Shown here piece by piece: positions 47,528 to 58,500 of a stretch of 64,000 nt of DNA. Position numbers and translations under genes: made by a program. The stretch's first letter is position 1, and each line of letters starts with the position of its first letter. Source of the stretch: Ricordea florida (lineage: Eukaryota; Cnidaria; Anthozoa; Corallimorpharia; Ricordeidae); the NCBI GenBank assembly GCA_949710005.1, contig OX453284.1, positions 740,001-804,000 on the forward strand. Reading direction: 5' to 3'. The notes beneath the pieces are model-generated. The model saw only the letters and a list, made by a program, of their open reading frames with translations, was not told the origin of the DNA and did not search any database.

Positions 47528-49090
47528 TTACCTAAATAGATGCCACGCTAATCCGCCAGCGACAACTATAAATGCTAATATATTCTTTTCATGCTGCGTT
47601 GAGTCAATATTATTTTCAGCGGAGCTGGTCCTGCGGATTTCCTGTTTCGTCGAGTCTGTTTTAATTGATGGTTTTGGTTTAGTTTTAGTTCTATGAGGTA
47701 ACTTTAACTTTGAAGATCCTAAGTTATGACTTATTCCAACCTGTTTTGCTTCAGAGTTTAGGGAATTGTTCACACCAAAATTCATATCATTACTCGCTTT
47801 CATAAGTTTGTTGTTAAAACCTGTCACGCTTTCAGTATTGATTATCATATTACTCGGCATCAACCATACACCAGGAGCAATAGCTAAATCAAGCCGTAAT
47901 TTAGCTTCTTGTACAGCTAATTGATACCTTTGGATAGAACTAGAAATGTCATTCTCGATAACACTACTTTCAAATAAAGCTAAGAATTCTTGTTGTGTTT
48001 CGATTGCGCCACCGTCATTACCATAAATTGAATTTCTTGTGTTAACTTGTGCACCCAATATGCAGTAAACAAAAGCTTCAGCGGATCGATTCAATCTACC
48101 AAGTCCGGCTTTAGTGAGGCCATGCCCGATTGTTGGGATAAACCAAGCATATTTGAAATCAGCAAAGTCATCATTACGGATAAATGAAATTAAATTACCT
48201 TTTTCTTTCTTACCCCCTTCATCAGCGAATTTACCACCTTCACCGGGCGATTGATCTGCTTCAACATCATAATTCCGTACAATATGTACATTTTGATATC
48301 CCCCTCCTTTTCCATGATATCCTGCGCCATAATCAAGGAATATATCCCCCAATCCGCCGTTTCTTCCACCTTTCCATCTAAAATCGGAATTATTACTAAC
48401 CCCAAATTCTGCACACAATCGTTGATATGCAACTTTACTATAAGGATTATTATTTATTACAAAAGGTTGCTCATCGGGTAAGGGAAGGCTTAATTCATAT
48501 AATATCCGCCTTATTGTGAAATATATATGAAACTTTATGAAGCTATTTATTACTTTAGGATAATTTAGACTTTCAAAAGGACTTATACCGCAACCAGATG
48601 TTGCGCACCAAACTGCAAAGTTAAGTTGTTGAGGCCAATAATTCATATCAGGAGCGTTCAACCATTTTCTACTTTGTTTTCCAGATTTGAATGTTACAAC
48701 TTGAGATGTAAATATGTTTCTCATCTTTGATGTGAATTTCTTCGTATTTGAAACATATATATCAAGATAGGTTAGCATTTTTGTTATATCAGTTGTAAAG
48801 TCATCAAATTTAATAGCAGGTATTGGATAAGATTGGTTGGTTATCTGATGGATAAACTTTTTGGAAAAGAACTCACTTCAACTGCCCCCAAGCCTAAATG
48901 TTCCCATAAAAGTTTTTTCAAATTAGAAGGAAGATTATCAGACCATGTTTTTCCAGTAGGATCATCATTAGACATGATAGTAATCCCATTATATTTCCAT
49001 TTAAATATATCCTCCATATGAATCATTAACAAATGTAAATTTATCAAGGTTTGCACTTGGGTACTTTTTAATGAAATCATTGAGTAACAT
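47528..49090 (-). pseudogene. large structural candidate, frameshifted
   Basis: Homologue of the intact 545-aa gene of element B. The start at 49090 (MLLNDFIKKYPS) is set by similarity to DFRNRYPKADISKFTF in B. One frameshift lies near 49010 (after DSYGGYI) and a second near 48845 (after FPKSL). From 48778 down to 47528 the frame is open and closely matches B, including MNYWPQQLNFAVWCATSGCG and a C-terminal hydrophobic anchor. The N-terminus is also shorter than in B. Confidence 0.85.
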
Positions 49091-49196
49091 TTTATTACTT
49101 TTTAGAATAAGATGTAAAGTCTTTAAAACGTTTCGCTGTTATTTCCAATACCCGCAAAACAATTACATCCCACATCTGTTCTCTCATATGAAATTT

Positions 49197-49793
49197 TTAA
49201 TGTGTGGGACCGGTTAGTTCTTTTAATATTTCCTCTCGAACTTCTCTCCTTATCTGATTCATATTTAAGTTTTTTTCTGTATCTTTCATGTTTTTTTGGC
49301 GGATTTCTAGTTTTAGTTTTTCAAACTTTTCAACTTCTGATAAAATTAGAGAAAATTCTTGGTCAGAGATTGTGTTATCTTTCAGAGCCTTTGAAACCAA
49401 GTCGTTAATGGTGTTTACTTTTGCTTTTGCTATAGAAACTGTCTGTTCATGTTTACTAACTTTATGGGAAAGTCTTTTAGAAGCTGCACCGAATCCAACC
49501 GATATTCCCCCACAAAATCCACCAACAGCTCCTAATGGTATACCAACAGCAGCACCAAAACCAGTAAGGGAAGTCCCAAGTCCACTTGCAGATAGGATAA
49601 CTGAAATCACCCCACTACAAACACTGATTTTTGTAAATATACCTCTCGCTCGATTATACTTTTTCCTAACATCCTCATAATGTTTAATTTCCTTTTGAAG
49701 ATTATTTAGTACTTCGCATGACTTTTGTATTCTGAAATTATTTGGATCTCCATTAATAGGTAATTTAGGATAAATTCTATTGTAGTCTTCCAT
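49197..49793 (-). CDS. coiled-coil protein with central hydrophobic Gly-rich region (198 aa)
   Basis: Homologue of 24426-25052. NLQKEIKHYEDVRKKYNRAR is followed by a long hydrophobic core (VISVILSASGLGTSLTGFGA and on) and a charged helical tail. Intact. Confidence 0.7.
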   Translation of the reverse strand: MEDYNRIYPKLPINGDPNNFRIQKSCEVLNNLQKEIKHYEDVRKKYNRARGIFTKISVCSGVISVILSASGLGTSLTGFGAAVGIPLGAVGGFCGGISVGFGAASKRLSHKVSKHEQTVSIAKAKVNTINDLVSKALKDNTISDQEFSLILSEVEKFEKLKLEIRQKNMKDTEKNLNMNQIRREVREEILKELTGPTH

Positions 49794-49835
49794 ATTGTAT
49801 TTTACTGAACGATATGATATCTTTAGACCTTTTTG

Positions 49836-50795
49836 TTATCGACTCTTCTTTACCCTTTCCACAAAATATAGAACCACTGCCATTATCAAAAGCCAAGCAT
49901 TCTTACCCAAAAAGCTAATGACCTCACCAGCTGTTTTGAATAGAAAGCTTACAATCGCTCCAACCATCCCTGGTAATATTTCACCTAGTTTCTTACCAAT
50001 AGCTTTAAACCCATTACCAACACCTTTTCCTAATGTTGTTAGACCTTTTGAAAGATTAGAAACTATAACACCAATAACAACACCAACAGCACTCACAACC
50101 GCAAATACTGTAAAACCATATTTTTTGAATATTGCTTTAATTCGTTCTCGTAATGACATTCTTTCTTGTATTCTTTCTATCTCACTCTCAATGCTTGATA
50201 TCTCATTCTCATCCTCTGGAATTTCTCTATTTAGATTTTCAAGTTCAATATTTTCCTCTGGAGTCTTAAGCGGCATATCCTCAAGGAATTTTGCCCTCTC
50301 AATTTTTTTAGTTAGTGTTTCTTTTTTCTTAGTAATTTCAATATTCATATCTTCAACAACATCTTCTGCTCTTGGTCCTAAAGCATTTTTTAATTTATCA
50401 GGAAGTTTTTTACTTTTAGTTTTTAAATTTTGGAATTCACCATTTAAAAGAACATATTCAGCGCTTCGCTTTCCGAGCAATTTAATAGTTGGAACTTTTA
50501 TTCCTTCACCTATATCTTTTATAAATGTTATAAATTTTTTAAAATTTGGGCGGGGATGGATAATTTTAATTTCATTTTCAACTTCTTCTTTTTCTTTCAT
50601 CTTAACACCTAACAGGGGTTGTTTTTCACCCCCAAATGAAGTTTCTTGTTCATAATCATCAGGATAAGTTGGAATAGTGGTGGATGACATTGGATCCAGT
50701 TCCATATTTTCTCTATCAACATAATCATCATCATCTTTTGATTCATTTAGTTCAGTTGGATCTAAATCTTCTTGTAAATATCCTCCTTCTGCCAT
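49836..50795 (-). CDS. large membrane protein with C-terminal hydrophobic region (319 aa)
   Basis: Homologue of 23029-23994 with the same acidic N-terminus, ETSFGGEKQPLL, coiled-coil centre and three C-terminal hydrophobic stretches (FTVFAVVSAVGVVIGVIVS; MVGAIVSFLF; AWLLIMAVVLYFV). The C-terminal third is far better conserved than the rest, implying that the membrane region is the functional core. The hairpin motif directly precedes the ATG. Confidence 0.72.
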   Translation of the reverse strand: MAEGGYLQEDLDPTELNESKDDDDYVDRENMELDPMSSTTIPTYPDDYEQETSFGGEKQPLLGVKMKEKEEVENEIKIIHPRPNFKKFITFIKDIGEGIKVPTIKLLGKRSAEYVLLNGEFQNLKTKSKKLPDKLKNALGPRAEDVVEDMNIEITKKKETLTKKIERAKFLEDMPLKTPEENIELENLNREIPEDENEISSIESEIERIQERMSLRERIKAIFKKYGFTVFAVVSAVGVVIGVIVSNLSKGLTTLGKGVGNGFKAIGKKLGEILPGMVGAIVSFLFKTAGEVISFLGKNAWLLIMAVVLYFVERVKKSR

Positions 50796-50827
50796 GATTT
50801 TTTACCACTTAGTAAGAAATCTTTAGA
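50796..50827 (-). promoter_or_regulatory. hairpin promoter motif before the 319-aa gene
   Basis: On the minus strand: TCTAAAGATTTC, stem GATTTCTTACT / GGTAAAAAATC, loop AAGT, then the ATG at 50795. Confidence 0.7.
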
Positions 50828-50900
50828 CCTAAAAGTTATGTTTGTAAATTAAAAAAATGAATTATGCTTTAATTATAAAACAATTAATGTTTTTTATAAT

Positions 50901-51323
50901 TTAAAATAATTTACTAGCTGCATAACCTAAAGCCAACATACCACCACCTACATACAACATCTCGCCCATCTTTTGATTTTCACTGGGTCTATAATAATCA
51001 GCAAATTTTGGTTCATGCATTTGACTATTAGGGAGCAGCCCTCCCCGCGAAGCGGAATATAATTTCAAAGCTTCATCTGTATTCGAAATATTTTTTGATG
51101 CCTGATATTTTGCATCCTTTTGTTGTACTTTCCAATCAATTAGTTTCTGTCTATTTTCCTGATATGTAGCATAATCTTTTTGATATTTTTCTAATGCCTT
51201 ATCATGTCTTATTTTCTCTGTATCTGTTTTATCCCCCGAGAGATATTTTGCAATATATGATCCACCAACAAAGGCGGTTGCATTCAAAATAGCTCCTCCA
51301 AACATCATTGCTATTGTTGCCAT
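50901..51323 (-). CDS. membrane protein with N- and C-terminal hydrophobic ends (140 aa)
   Basis: Homologue of 22563-22955: IAMMFGGAILNATAFVGGSY at the N-terminus, charged centre, MLYVGGGMLALGYAASKLF at the end. It has a ~10-residue insert (SASRGGLLPNSQ) relative to B. Its DNA (about 51035-51055) includes CTCCCCGCGAAGCGG, GC-rich for this element. Confidence 0.7.
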   Translation of the reverse strand: MATIAMMFGGAILNATAFVGGSYIAKYLSGDKTDTEKIRHDKALEKYQKDYATYQENRQKLIDWKVQQKDAKYQASKNISNTDEALKLYSASRGGLLPNSQMHEPKFADYYRPSENQKMGEMLYVGGGMLALGYAASKLF

Positions 51324-51326
51324 TTT

Positions 51327-51545
51327 TTAATTTGGTAAAATCTTTTGATCCTCTAAATATGTTTTTAGGTACATACTGCCCGACAATACAACCACCCATT
51401 TGGCGTAGTTTGTAATACTTGAGGATGGGTCGTTCATAAATGATTCTCTCATAGCCTTTTTAGCTACATATCCAACTAAAGCTGCTAACCCAATAAGTAC
51501 TGCTGAATCAGTAACAGTTTTCACAAGTTTGTTTTCAGTCGACAT
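51327..51545 (-). CDS. small two-span membrane protein (72 aa)
   Basis: Homologue of 22341-22559. The start is placed at MSTENKLVK (51545), because the upstream ATG at 51560 lies inside the hairpin motif and B has no such extension. Two hydrophobic segments. Confidence 0.7.
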   Translation of the reverse strand: MSTENKLVKTVTDSAVLIGLAALVGYVAKKAMRESFMNDPSSSITNYAKWVVVLSGSMYLKTYLEDQKILPN

Positions 51546-51577
51546 AATTTTTTTACTCATCAGTAAGAAATCTTTAA
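51546..51577 (-). promoter_or_regulatory. hairpin promoter motif before the 72-aa gene
   Basis: TTTAAAGATTTCTTACTGAT continuing GAGTAAAAAAATT to the ATG at 51545. Same design as 22309. Confidence 0.7.
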
Positions 51578-51587
51578 ACTACTTATT

Positions 51588-51983
51588 TCATATCATTCCT
51601 ATTTTAAGATGTTGTGATGCTGGTTGTGGGGGTTGAGACATTTCTGAAACATTAGTTGGTATTTTATTTTCCTTAGGGTTTTTATTATAATATCTCATAA
51701 ACATGTCAAATGCAGTAAACCCTATTCCAACTATTGATAATACAGTAGTAAAAGATAGCTCTGGAAGCCATGCTTTTCCATTTTCTGGTTTAGTTTCACT
51801 ATCATTTTCTCGTTTCATTTGCTCCCTAGCTAATGCTTCTTTCGCTTTTTTGTTATATTCAGCTAATTTTTTACCAGCAGCGACTTTTTTAGGATCTTTA
51901 TTTTTTGAATCTTTCTTTTCAGGTTTTGGATCCATTGTAATTTGTTCAGCACCTCCGGTTATTTCTTCTACTTCTTCAGACAT
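51588..51983 (-). CDS. single-span membrane protein with Lys-rich N-terminus (131 aa)
   Basis: Homologue of 21859-22296: KKVAAGKKLAEYNKKAKEAL, then the span LSFTTVLSIVGIGFTAFDMF and a Pro/Gln-rich tail. The start is set by the adjacent hairpin motif. Confidence 0.7.
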   Translation of the reverse strand: MSEEVEEITGGAEQITMDPKPEKKDSKNKDPKKVAAGKKLAEYNKKAKEALAREQMKRENDSETKPENGKAWLPELSFTTVLSIVGIGFTAFDMFMRYYNKNPKENKIPTNVSEMSQPPQPASQHLKIGMI

Positions 51984-52014
51984 AATTTTTTACTTATCAT
52001 TAAGAAATCTTTAA
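51984..52014 (-). promoter_or_regulatory. hairpin promoter motif before the 131-aa gene
   Basis: TTTAAAGATTTCTTAATGAT continuing AAGTAAAAAATT to the ATG at 51983; one stem position is weaker than in the other copies. Confidence 0.6.
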
Positions 52015-52026
52015 ATCATATCATGC

Positions 52027-52554
52027 TTAGTAGACGGCATCATGACCATCAGTAGCCTTCTCAGTTTTGCTGTAATCATCTATATTTTTACTTGTAACTT
52101 GTTGTATTTTACCTATTTTAACATGTTTAGCAACCTGGAATAACCCGCTAGCAAGTGCTGTCAACCTTCCTGCTTTCAATGCTAAGAGGCCTAAAATGTT
52201 TGTCAGTTCGCGATTAACCAAATCATCATTCTTCAAATCCTCACAAAGAGATTCAATATCATCCACAGGAACCATGTAAGAAATAACTTTAGAAACTAAT
52301 TGAAGAGATGAATCTACTAATCCACCACTAATTTTCTTACCTAATACTGCCTGATAACGATTATAATATTTTTCAATGTCTTTTACCGATAATTTTTTTA
52401 CATCGCCCAGACTCATATCAACTCCCAAATATTCCTTTGTAGTTCCAAGAGCTGCTAGAATGGCTAGTGATTCTTGTTTTATTTCAACTTCATTATTATA
52501 ATTATCTTTTACCTCAGTCTTTTCTTCTTCAATATAATCTTCAACTTCTGCCAT
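52027..52554 (-). CDS. conserved capsid-block protein (175 aa)
   Basis: Homologue of 21259-21822 and 2242-2853: IKQESLAILAALGTTKEYLG, LSVKDIEKYYNRYQAVLGKK, LLALKAGRLTALASGLFQVA. No membrane span. Immediately downstream of the ATPase. Confidence 0.75.
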   Translation of the reverse strand: MAEVEDYIEEEKTEVKDNYNNEVEIKQESLAILAALGTTKEYLGVDMSLGDVKKLSVKDIEKYYNRYQAVLGKKISGGLVDSSLQLVSKVISYMVPVDDIESLCEDLKNDDLVNRELTNILGLLALKAGRLTALASGLFQVAKHVKIGKIQQVTSKNIDDYSKTEKATDGHDAVY

Positions 52555-52576
52555 TTTACAATTTTCTTACCTACAG

Positions 52577-53215
52577 TCAGGTCTTTAAATTTATAACTTC
52601 AGGAATCTCCAAATAGCAATTAAATGGGTGTCGTAAACACAAACAGAGTCTAGAATATTTTTCAGTTTTTAATAATTGCATAAATTTTTTACTAGTTTCA
52701 GGGTCTAAATCATCACCATAATCTTCGAAAAACATCTTCATACCTTTTTGCGATGGGTTATGGAAAGTAACAACGCAAGCCACATTTTCACGGAATGGTT
52801 TTGCTATTGATGTTAATTGCTGAGTGAGAACCCACATTGATAATCCATGATGTCTTCCAGAGAATGCTAAATCAATAAACTTGTTTGATCGTTTTTTCAA
52901 ATCATTAGAAACAGCACAATCATCTAAAATTATTAATGTATTTGTTCCAGAGAATAAAGTTTGGCAATCAGTTAACAATTCATTAATCTCATCAATGTTA
53001 CTAGAATCGGGTGATAATACATAGAAATGTTTATCTCCTTGGGCAAAATTATGATAGGTTTTATTTTTATAATAAGTTGGGCATATTAAAACAATGTATT
53101 CAAACAATTTTCGGAATGGACCTCTTAGCTGATCAATGATGTACTTTGTCTTTCCACAATTTTTTGGGCCGGTTATAATGCAATGAAAAGGAATTTTTTC
53201 TCGTAATTCTTCCAT
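52577..53215 (-). CDS. A32-like genome-packaging ATPase, intact (212 aa)
   Basis: Predicted to translocate element DNA into capsids. Walker A GPKNCGKTKY (~17-26), LICPTYYKN, FVLSPDSS-type region, Walker B-like LIILDDCAV (~100), SGRHHGLSMWVLTQQLTS and the C-terminal LCLRHPFNCYLEIPEV. This is the only one of the three ATPase genes without an internal stop. Confidence 0.85.
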   Translation of the reverse strand: MEELREKIPFHCIITGPKNCGKTKYIIDQLRGPFRKLFEYIVLICPTYYKNKTYHNFAQGDKHFYVLSPDSSNIDEINELLTDCQTLFSGTNTLIILDDCAVSNDLKKRSNKFIDLAFSGRHHGLSMWVLTQQLTSIAKPFRENVACVVTFHNPSQKGMKMFFEDYGDDLDPETSKKFMQLLKTEKYSRLCLCLRHPFNCYLEIPEVINLKT

Positions 53216-53222
53216 ATTTTAA

Positions 53223-54473
53223 CTAATACATTATTGATCTTAAGTTTGAATTCATAACCTCCATTAATGCATCAGCTACCACAAACATGTAACAAGTCAT
53301 AATGCCAGACCCACTAAGTTTTCTTTTAATTTCTATTTTTACACCATCTTGTGCGTTATTTAAAGCCAGACCCCCTCCATGAATACCATTATCTGGGTGA
53401 GTTCTCAAATCTAACCACAGAGCAAACTTTTTACTATAAAAATCCTTTTCATTTACTGACCAACGGGAAGAACCACTATCTCTTCCAAAAAGTTTCTTTA
53501 CCGACTCCCATAGGTCTGAAGGTACCATTCCCTTAGAGTAGAAACGATTTGGTACACCATTAACATCGATATTGATTGAGGTTATACCAGGATTGAAAAA
53601 ATTCTCAGAATCTCGTGCCCCGCCAACGTATGGTAATGTAAACAAACATAATATACCTGTAATTGACCTTCTCGGTAGATTAATATGCTGGTTTATAACG
53701 CTGTCTGTAGGCCTGGATATAGTGAAAGTTTTGTGTAGAGTTACATTTTCATAAAAGAATCCTTTACCAACCTGATAAGCTGCCTGTGCCTCGCGAGATA
53801 AGTATTCACTTGATATACAAGAATATTCCAACTCGAGGTTTGTTATTTTATAAGTTGGAGTCTTTGTATTATCAGAATAAACAACAATATCGTTAACTGG
53901 AGCCAGTGTAATCTCAAATATTAATTGATGATCTAATGCCTGTGGGTAGAAAACTCCATGATCGTTGAGAATAGGATGATTTAGTGGGATATGGTACTTG
54001 GTATTGTGTACTACTGCAAGTGCTACTTCCTTTGCATCTGTGTCTACCTTATCACCCGCATTTGTGCGGAGCTTCCTCATGTTTACAGAAGAAATACCTT
54101 GTTTTAATCTATCCTCACGTTCTTCATCCGTTAAGAATAAGTCATGGTAGGTTTGAAATAGATCGTATCTTTGAGTATCCTGTAGTGTTTCACCTCCAAA
54201 AAGAACCCTTAGTCTGGATACAAGGTTACTTCCTACATTATTCACTAGGGTGTTATCTTCATGCCCCTCAACAGTCAAGTTAAATACTAGATATACACTT
54301 CCTGGTACAATCACTAAATTTTCAGAAAGTTTGGGAATATTTATATATAGTGTTTCTCCTGGATTAGCTGATGATGGGTTTAGCGTAATTCTATGCAATG
54401 TTGATTCCGATTTCAAACCGAGTGGCTCTCTTGGAATCCTGTTTGGGTTAATTTTTTCAGATACGTTTGTCAT
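53223..54473 (-). CDS. presumed double jelly-roll major capsid protein (416 aa)
   Basis: Intact. LHRITLNPSSANPGETLYI, RLRVLFGGETLQDTQRYD, NDHGVFYPQAL, INQHINLPRRSITGILCLF, CYMFVVADALMEVM. Eight bases separate its stop from the ATPase start. Assignment rests on size, position and conservation, as for the A and B copies. Confidence 0.72.
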   Translation of the reverse strand: MTNVSEKINPNRIPREPLGLKSESTLHRITLNPSSANPGETLYINIPKLSENLVIVPGSVYLVFNLTVEGHEDNTLVNNVGSNLVSRLRVLFGGETLQDTQRYDLFQTYHDLFLTDEEREDRLKQGISSVNMRKLRTNAGDKVDTDAKEVALAVVHNTKYHIPLNHPILNDHGVFYPQALDHQLIFEITLAPVNDIVVYSDNTKTPTYKITNLELEYSCISSEYLSREAQAAYQVGKGFFYENVTLHKTFTISRPTDSVINQHINLPRRSITGILCLFTLPYVGGARDSENFFNPGITSINIDVNGVPNRFYSKGMVPSDLWESVKKLFGRDSGSSRWSVNEKDFYSKKFALWLDLRTHPDNGIHGGGLALNNAQDGVKIEIKRKLSGSGIMTCYMFVVADALMEVMNSNLRSIMY

Positions 54474-54506
54474 ATTTATTTTAAGGAAGTGCGGAGTAAT
54501 CTTTAA
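54474..54506. promoter_or_regulatory. divergent capsid/integrase promoter gap
   Basis: 33 bp between divergent ATGs, containing TAATCTTTAAA (complement TTTAAAGATTA) beside the integrase start, as in element B. Confidence 0.55.
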
Positions 54507-55508
54507 ATGAGTAACGAAAGCATATCCCGAAGGTTTTCAAAAATATATTATTCAACTGATGGATATTGGAAAGGATATTCAGCAATACCTAAATTAGCTG
54601 AAAAAGCAAAAGTAAGTGAAGATGAGGCAAAAAGATGGCTTGAGAAACAGGCTCTATGGCAAATATATCTACCAGCTCCAAAATATATTCCTAGACCCCA
54701 CTGGACTGTGGATAAACCTAATCAGATTCACCAAGCAGATTTATTATTTTTACCGCATGATAGAGTTGGAAGAAAAACATATAAATATGCATTAGTTGTG
54801 GTTGATGTAGCTAGTCGATACAAAGATGCTGAACAATTAACATCAAAAGAAAGTCGGGAAATTTCAAATGCTTTTGAAAAAATATATTCCAGGAAGTTAA
54901 AATATCCTAAAACATTAATGGTTGATCCTGGAAGAGAGTTTATGGGCGAAGTTGGCAAACTTATGAATTATCATAATGTTAAAATACAAAGAAGTGAAGC
55001 AGGAAATCATAGAGCCCAGGCATTTGTTGAAAACGCAAACAAAATATTAGGTGAAAGATTATTTAGTCATCAATATGCACAAGAAATGATTAGTGATGAA
55101 AGATCTAGAGTATGGGTGAAACGATTACCACATATTTTGAAAACTTTGAATAATATACCAACTAGAATAACTGGTAAAGAGCCTGATAAAGCTATAAAAC
55201 TGAAAGAGGTTGATATTGAACCTAAAAATTATCAACGTGAGGTGGGACTTGATGAGGTTAGATTACCTCCTAATGTTAGAGTTAGATATTTATTATCCCC
55301 CGGAGAACTTGAAGGTGGTGAAAAAAGACGGGCCACAGATCCAATTTGGAGTATCAAAGTTTATGATATTTCTAAAAGTGTGATTTCGCCTAATCAACCT
55401 GTTTTATATTATTTGTTGGATGGACCAAGACGGGGATTTGTAAGGGAAGAATTACAGGTTGTGCCTTATGATACAGAGTTACCGCCATATTCTGTTTTGA
55501 AAAGATAA
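54507..55508 (+). CDS. retrovirus-like DDE integrase (333 aa)
   Basis: HTH-like N-terminus, YIPRPHW, core with HQADLLFLP, VDPGREFMG and AFVENANKIL (E retained; the following residue differs from AFVERAN in A and B). C-terminal YLLSPGELEGGEKRR and GFVREELQVVP. Intact. 43-bp convergent overlap with polymerase. Confidence 0.9.
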   Translation: MSNESISRRFSKIYYSTDGYWKGYSAIPKLAEKAKVSEDEAKRWLEKQALWQIYLPAPKYIPRPHWTVDKPNQIHQADLLFLPHDRVGRKTYKYALVVVDVASRYKDAEQLTSKESREISNAFEKIYSRKLKYPKTLMVDPGREFMGEVGKLMNYHNVKIQRSEAGNHRAQAFVENANKILGERLFSHQYAQEMISDERSRVWVKRLPHILKTLNNIPTRITGKEPDKAIKLKEVDIEPKNYQREVGLDEVRLPPNVRVRYLLSPGELEGGEKRRATDPIWSIKVYDISKSVISPNQPVLYYLLDGPRRGFVREELQVVPYDTELPPYSVLKR

Positions 55509-58500
55509 TGTCCATGAGCAAAAGTATTTATTCCATCTTCACAAATTATTCTCTTATCATCATCGGCGGATAGTGCAATTTTATTAACAGTTTCGGTGAA
55601 AACATCATGCAAATGACTTCTGAATACATTCATCTGTCTCATTTGTGGTTTTTTATTGAATAAACAATTCTTGTAATTATCAAAGCTTATGGTCTTTTTT
55701 ACTACTGCCTTCTTCATTCCCTTACATTTCTTTTCTTCTTCACCTTCATCCATCCTGTATGAATAAAGCTTAGCTCGCAAGCCCACAAATTCAGTTATCT
55801 GCTTACCGCCAGCCTCATCTTTAAACATATTTATAACTTTTTTATTAACACCAGTCTCAATGCCAGATGGATGGTTTTTAGGATAATTGCTGGTATCAAA
55901 CATTTCTCTCACATCTGGGCTTATATCCTTGTAGAAATCTTCTGTTTCTATCAAATATGCCAGACTATCTGTATCTGTAAACAACAATTTAGCCTTTTCC
56001 CCATATTTAGGTTTTATATAATTATAGTGAAATTTAAACATTATTGTTTTACTTAGATCCAGAATGCACATGCCTAAATAAACAGGTTTATTGAATACTA
56101 ACTTTGTTTTCTTCATATGTATTGCTACAAGATTTTCACAAAAGATAGTACGATGCTGATAGTTAGGTTTTGTTATTAATTTTTTCGCATCTTTTTGATT
56201 TGTAACTAATCTAATGTCTACCCTATTTCTAATGTTTTCCATTGTTTTACCAAATACGGAGTTATTCATTAACTTGAAGAAATCTTTTTCAAAGTCGTTA
56301 TTCGCTTTTGATCTTAGATTAGTATTCAAATCAATGTAGGGTTTTAACCAAGCAGACTCTTTAAATGTAATACCTCTATGAATCTTTGTTATTTTTAATC
56401 CCAAACTTTCATAAAGTTTTAGTGTTTCATGATGAACAACATATTTTTCCTTATTGTTTAGGTTTGGGATTAATTTCTCCACCTTATTAACTACAATCCT
56501 CTCTGGAGCTAGAGGATAATCATTATGTAAATCATGTAGGTGATTTGGGTATTCTAAATCAACCTCTAGTATACATGGTATATTTTTCCATTCTGAAAGA
56601 TCTTTATCAGACATCCATCTAAACCCATGAGTAGGTAATGGGTTACTCATTCCTCCACCATATAAATTATTAGCGTCAAGATATTCTATATATTTTGTGG
56701 GTAGGTTTTTATCATATTCACCCATATATGGGTTGTTTGCTTTACCATATCTAGTAGAGATCATAGATACACCGCCCCGAATACCTTTCTCAAACATAAG
56801 CAACATGTCGATGTCGGTCAGTAACTCCAAATTCACTTTCGTTAACTTTAATGTTGCATCCCAAGCTAGTCCTGGTGCTGTATAATACCAAGCAGGATCT
56901 AAACCATAATTATTTTGACAAACATCTCTAAAGTTCTCGAATACATCCGCTAAAAGTAGTACATCAGACTTTAGATATAGATCATGATATTCTCTCATTG
57001 TTTTCATATTGAAGGTTTTCCATACATTTTTAGCGTGTTGGTAGTTATCTTCTGTTATTTCTTCATCGTTAAGTTTAGAGTAAAATTCATCCTTTGGTGG
57101 AAGTTGAGATGCATTTAGTTTATCAAATCCATCAAACCAATCATAGGGAAATACCCCCTTTCTCAACAATGCCTTTGATTCTTCACCTTTATAAAAAATA
57201 TTTAAGTTTTTGAAATATTCTTTTGGTAGATTAGTTACTAATTTATCTAGACTTGTTGACATAAATTGAAATGAATCTATGAATCTAATATCACGCTTAA
57301 CCTCAACCTGAATATTTTCTTTATTTTTAAATGTATCAACCACAATCTGTTTTGTGAAAGAAATATACTTTTCCTCATTATTAGGTATGCAGTTTATATT
57401 ACCTTTTGTTTTACCAAGATTCTTGATAAAAAGATGAGCGTCATAACCAGATAGGTTGTGAAATATTACTGGGAAAAACTTTGGAATATTGTAATTTAAG
57501 TTACATTCGTTATGAGCTGCTCCTCTATACTTTCCTGTAAGGTGACAGTGATCTATTACCTTATCTTCTCCCAATTCTTTTTCACAAATGTGGCAGTGTG
57601 TAGAAAAATTATATCTTATTTTATCGTTTCTAGTCATATTAACTTTCTTTTTATAACTAAACTTTTTGTAAAGTTTTCTAATATCTAACTCTAAATTGTT
57701 TACAAATATATTTGCTACATCTTCATCTGATGATTTAGCGGTGTATTGTCTAATAACTGTTTCATATTTTTCATCAAAAAACTTTATTAAATAACAATAG
57801 CCTGATGGAGTATGCTTTTGATATTTTTTAGTAAAGCTTTTAGTTTCATCTGGAGAACAGGTGTTTATTTTTTCTGTAATGCATTCAAAGTCTGCATATA
57901 CGACAAATGGTACGCGCATTTTTCTATTATAATTCATGAATTTAATATACAAAGGATTTCCATCATCATCTTTTATCATATTAATCTTAACTTCTTCATT
58001 TGTGGCGCAATATTCAAGATGTTTTTCTAATGAAGTTTCGGACTGGAATGCGTTGAGACATCTATGACAAAAGTGCATCTTAGATTTATGTTTGCTAACT
58101 TTTGTAGCTAACAATCTACTAATATTCTTTATCCAACAATAATGATTATTTTCATCTTCTGATATTAGAAGTAGGTTGATTAGATAACCTTTTTGTTTTT
58201 TACTTATTCTTAGTGGGTAAACATCTTTATCATATCCGTATACATTAATCACATAGTAGGGGTTTTGTTTTTCAAACTTGTTAATCTGATTTAGTGAAAC
58301 GGGGAACTCTATTCCCGACCAGTCAAAGTTATTTGAGTTTTCTATCATTTGTTTGTTTAATCTTTCTGGATTATTTTTTTGTATGTAAACGGCAGAGGTT
58401 ACGGCCCACTTAAAACACTCATGATCTTTTTCATTTATAACATTTATAATAGCCTTCTTTTTTGCTAATATTGGTGGTAAATCAATATAGGAACTTCCTA

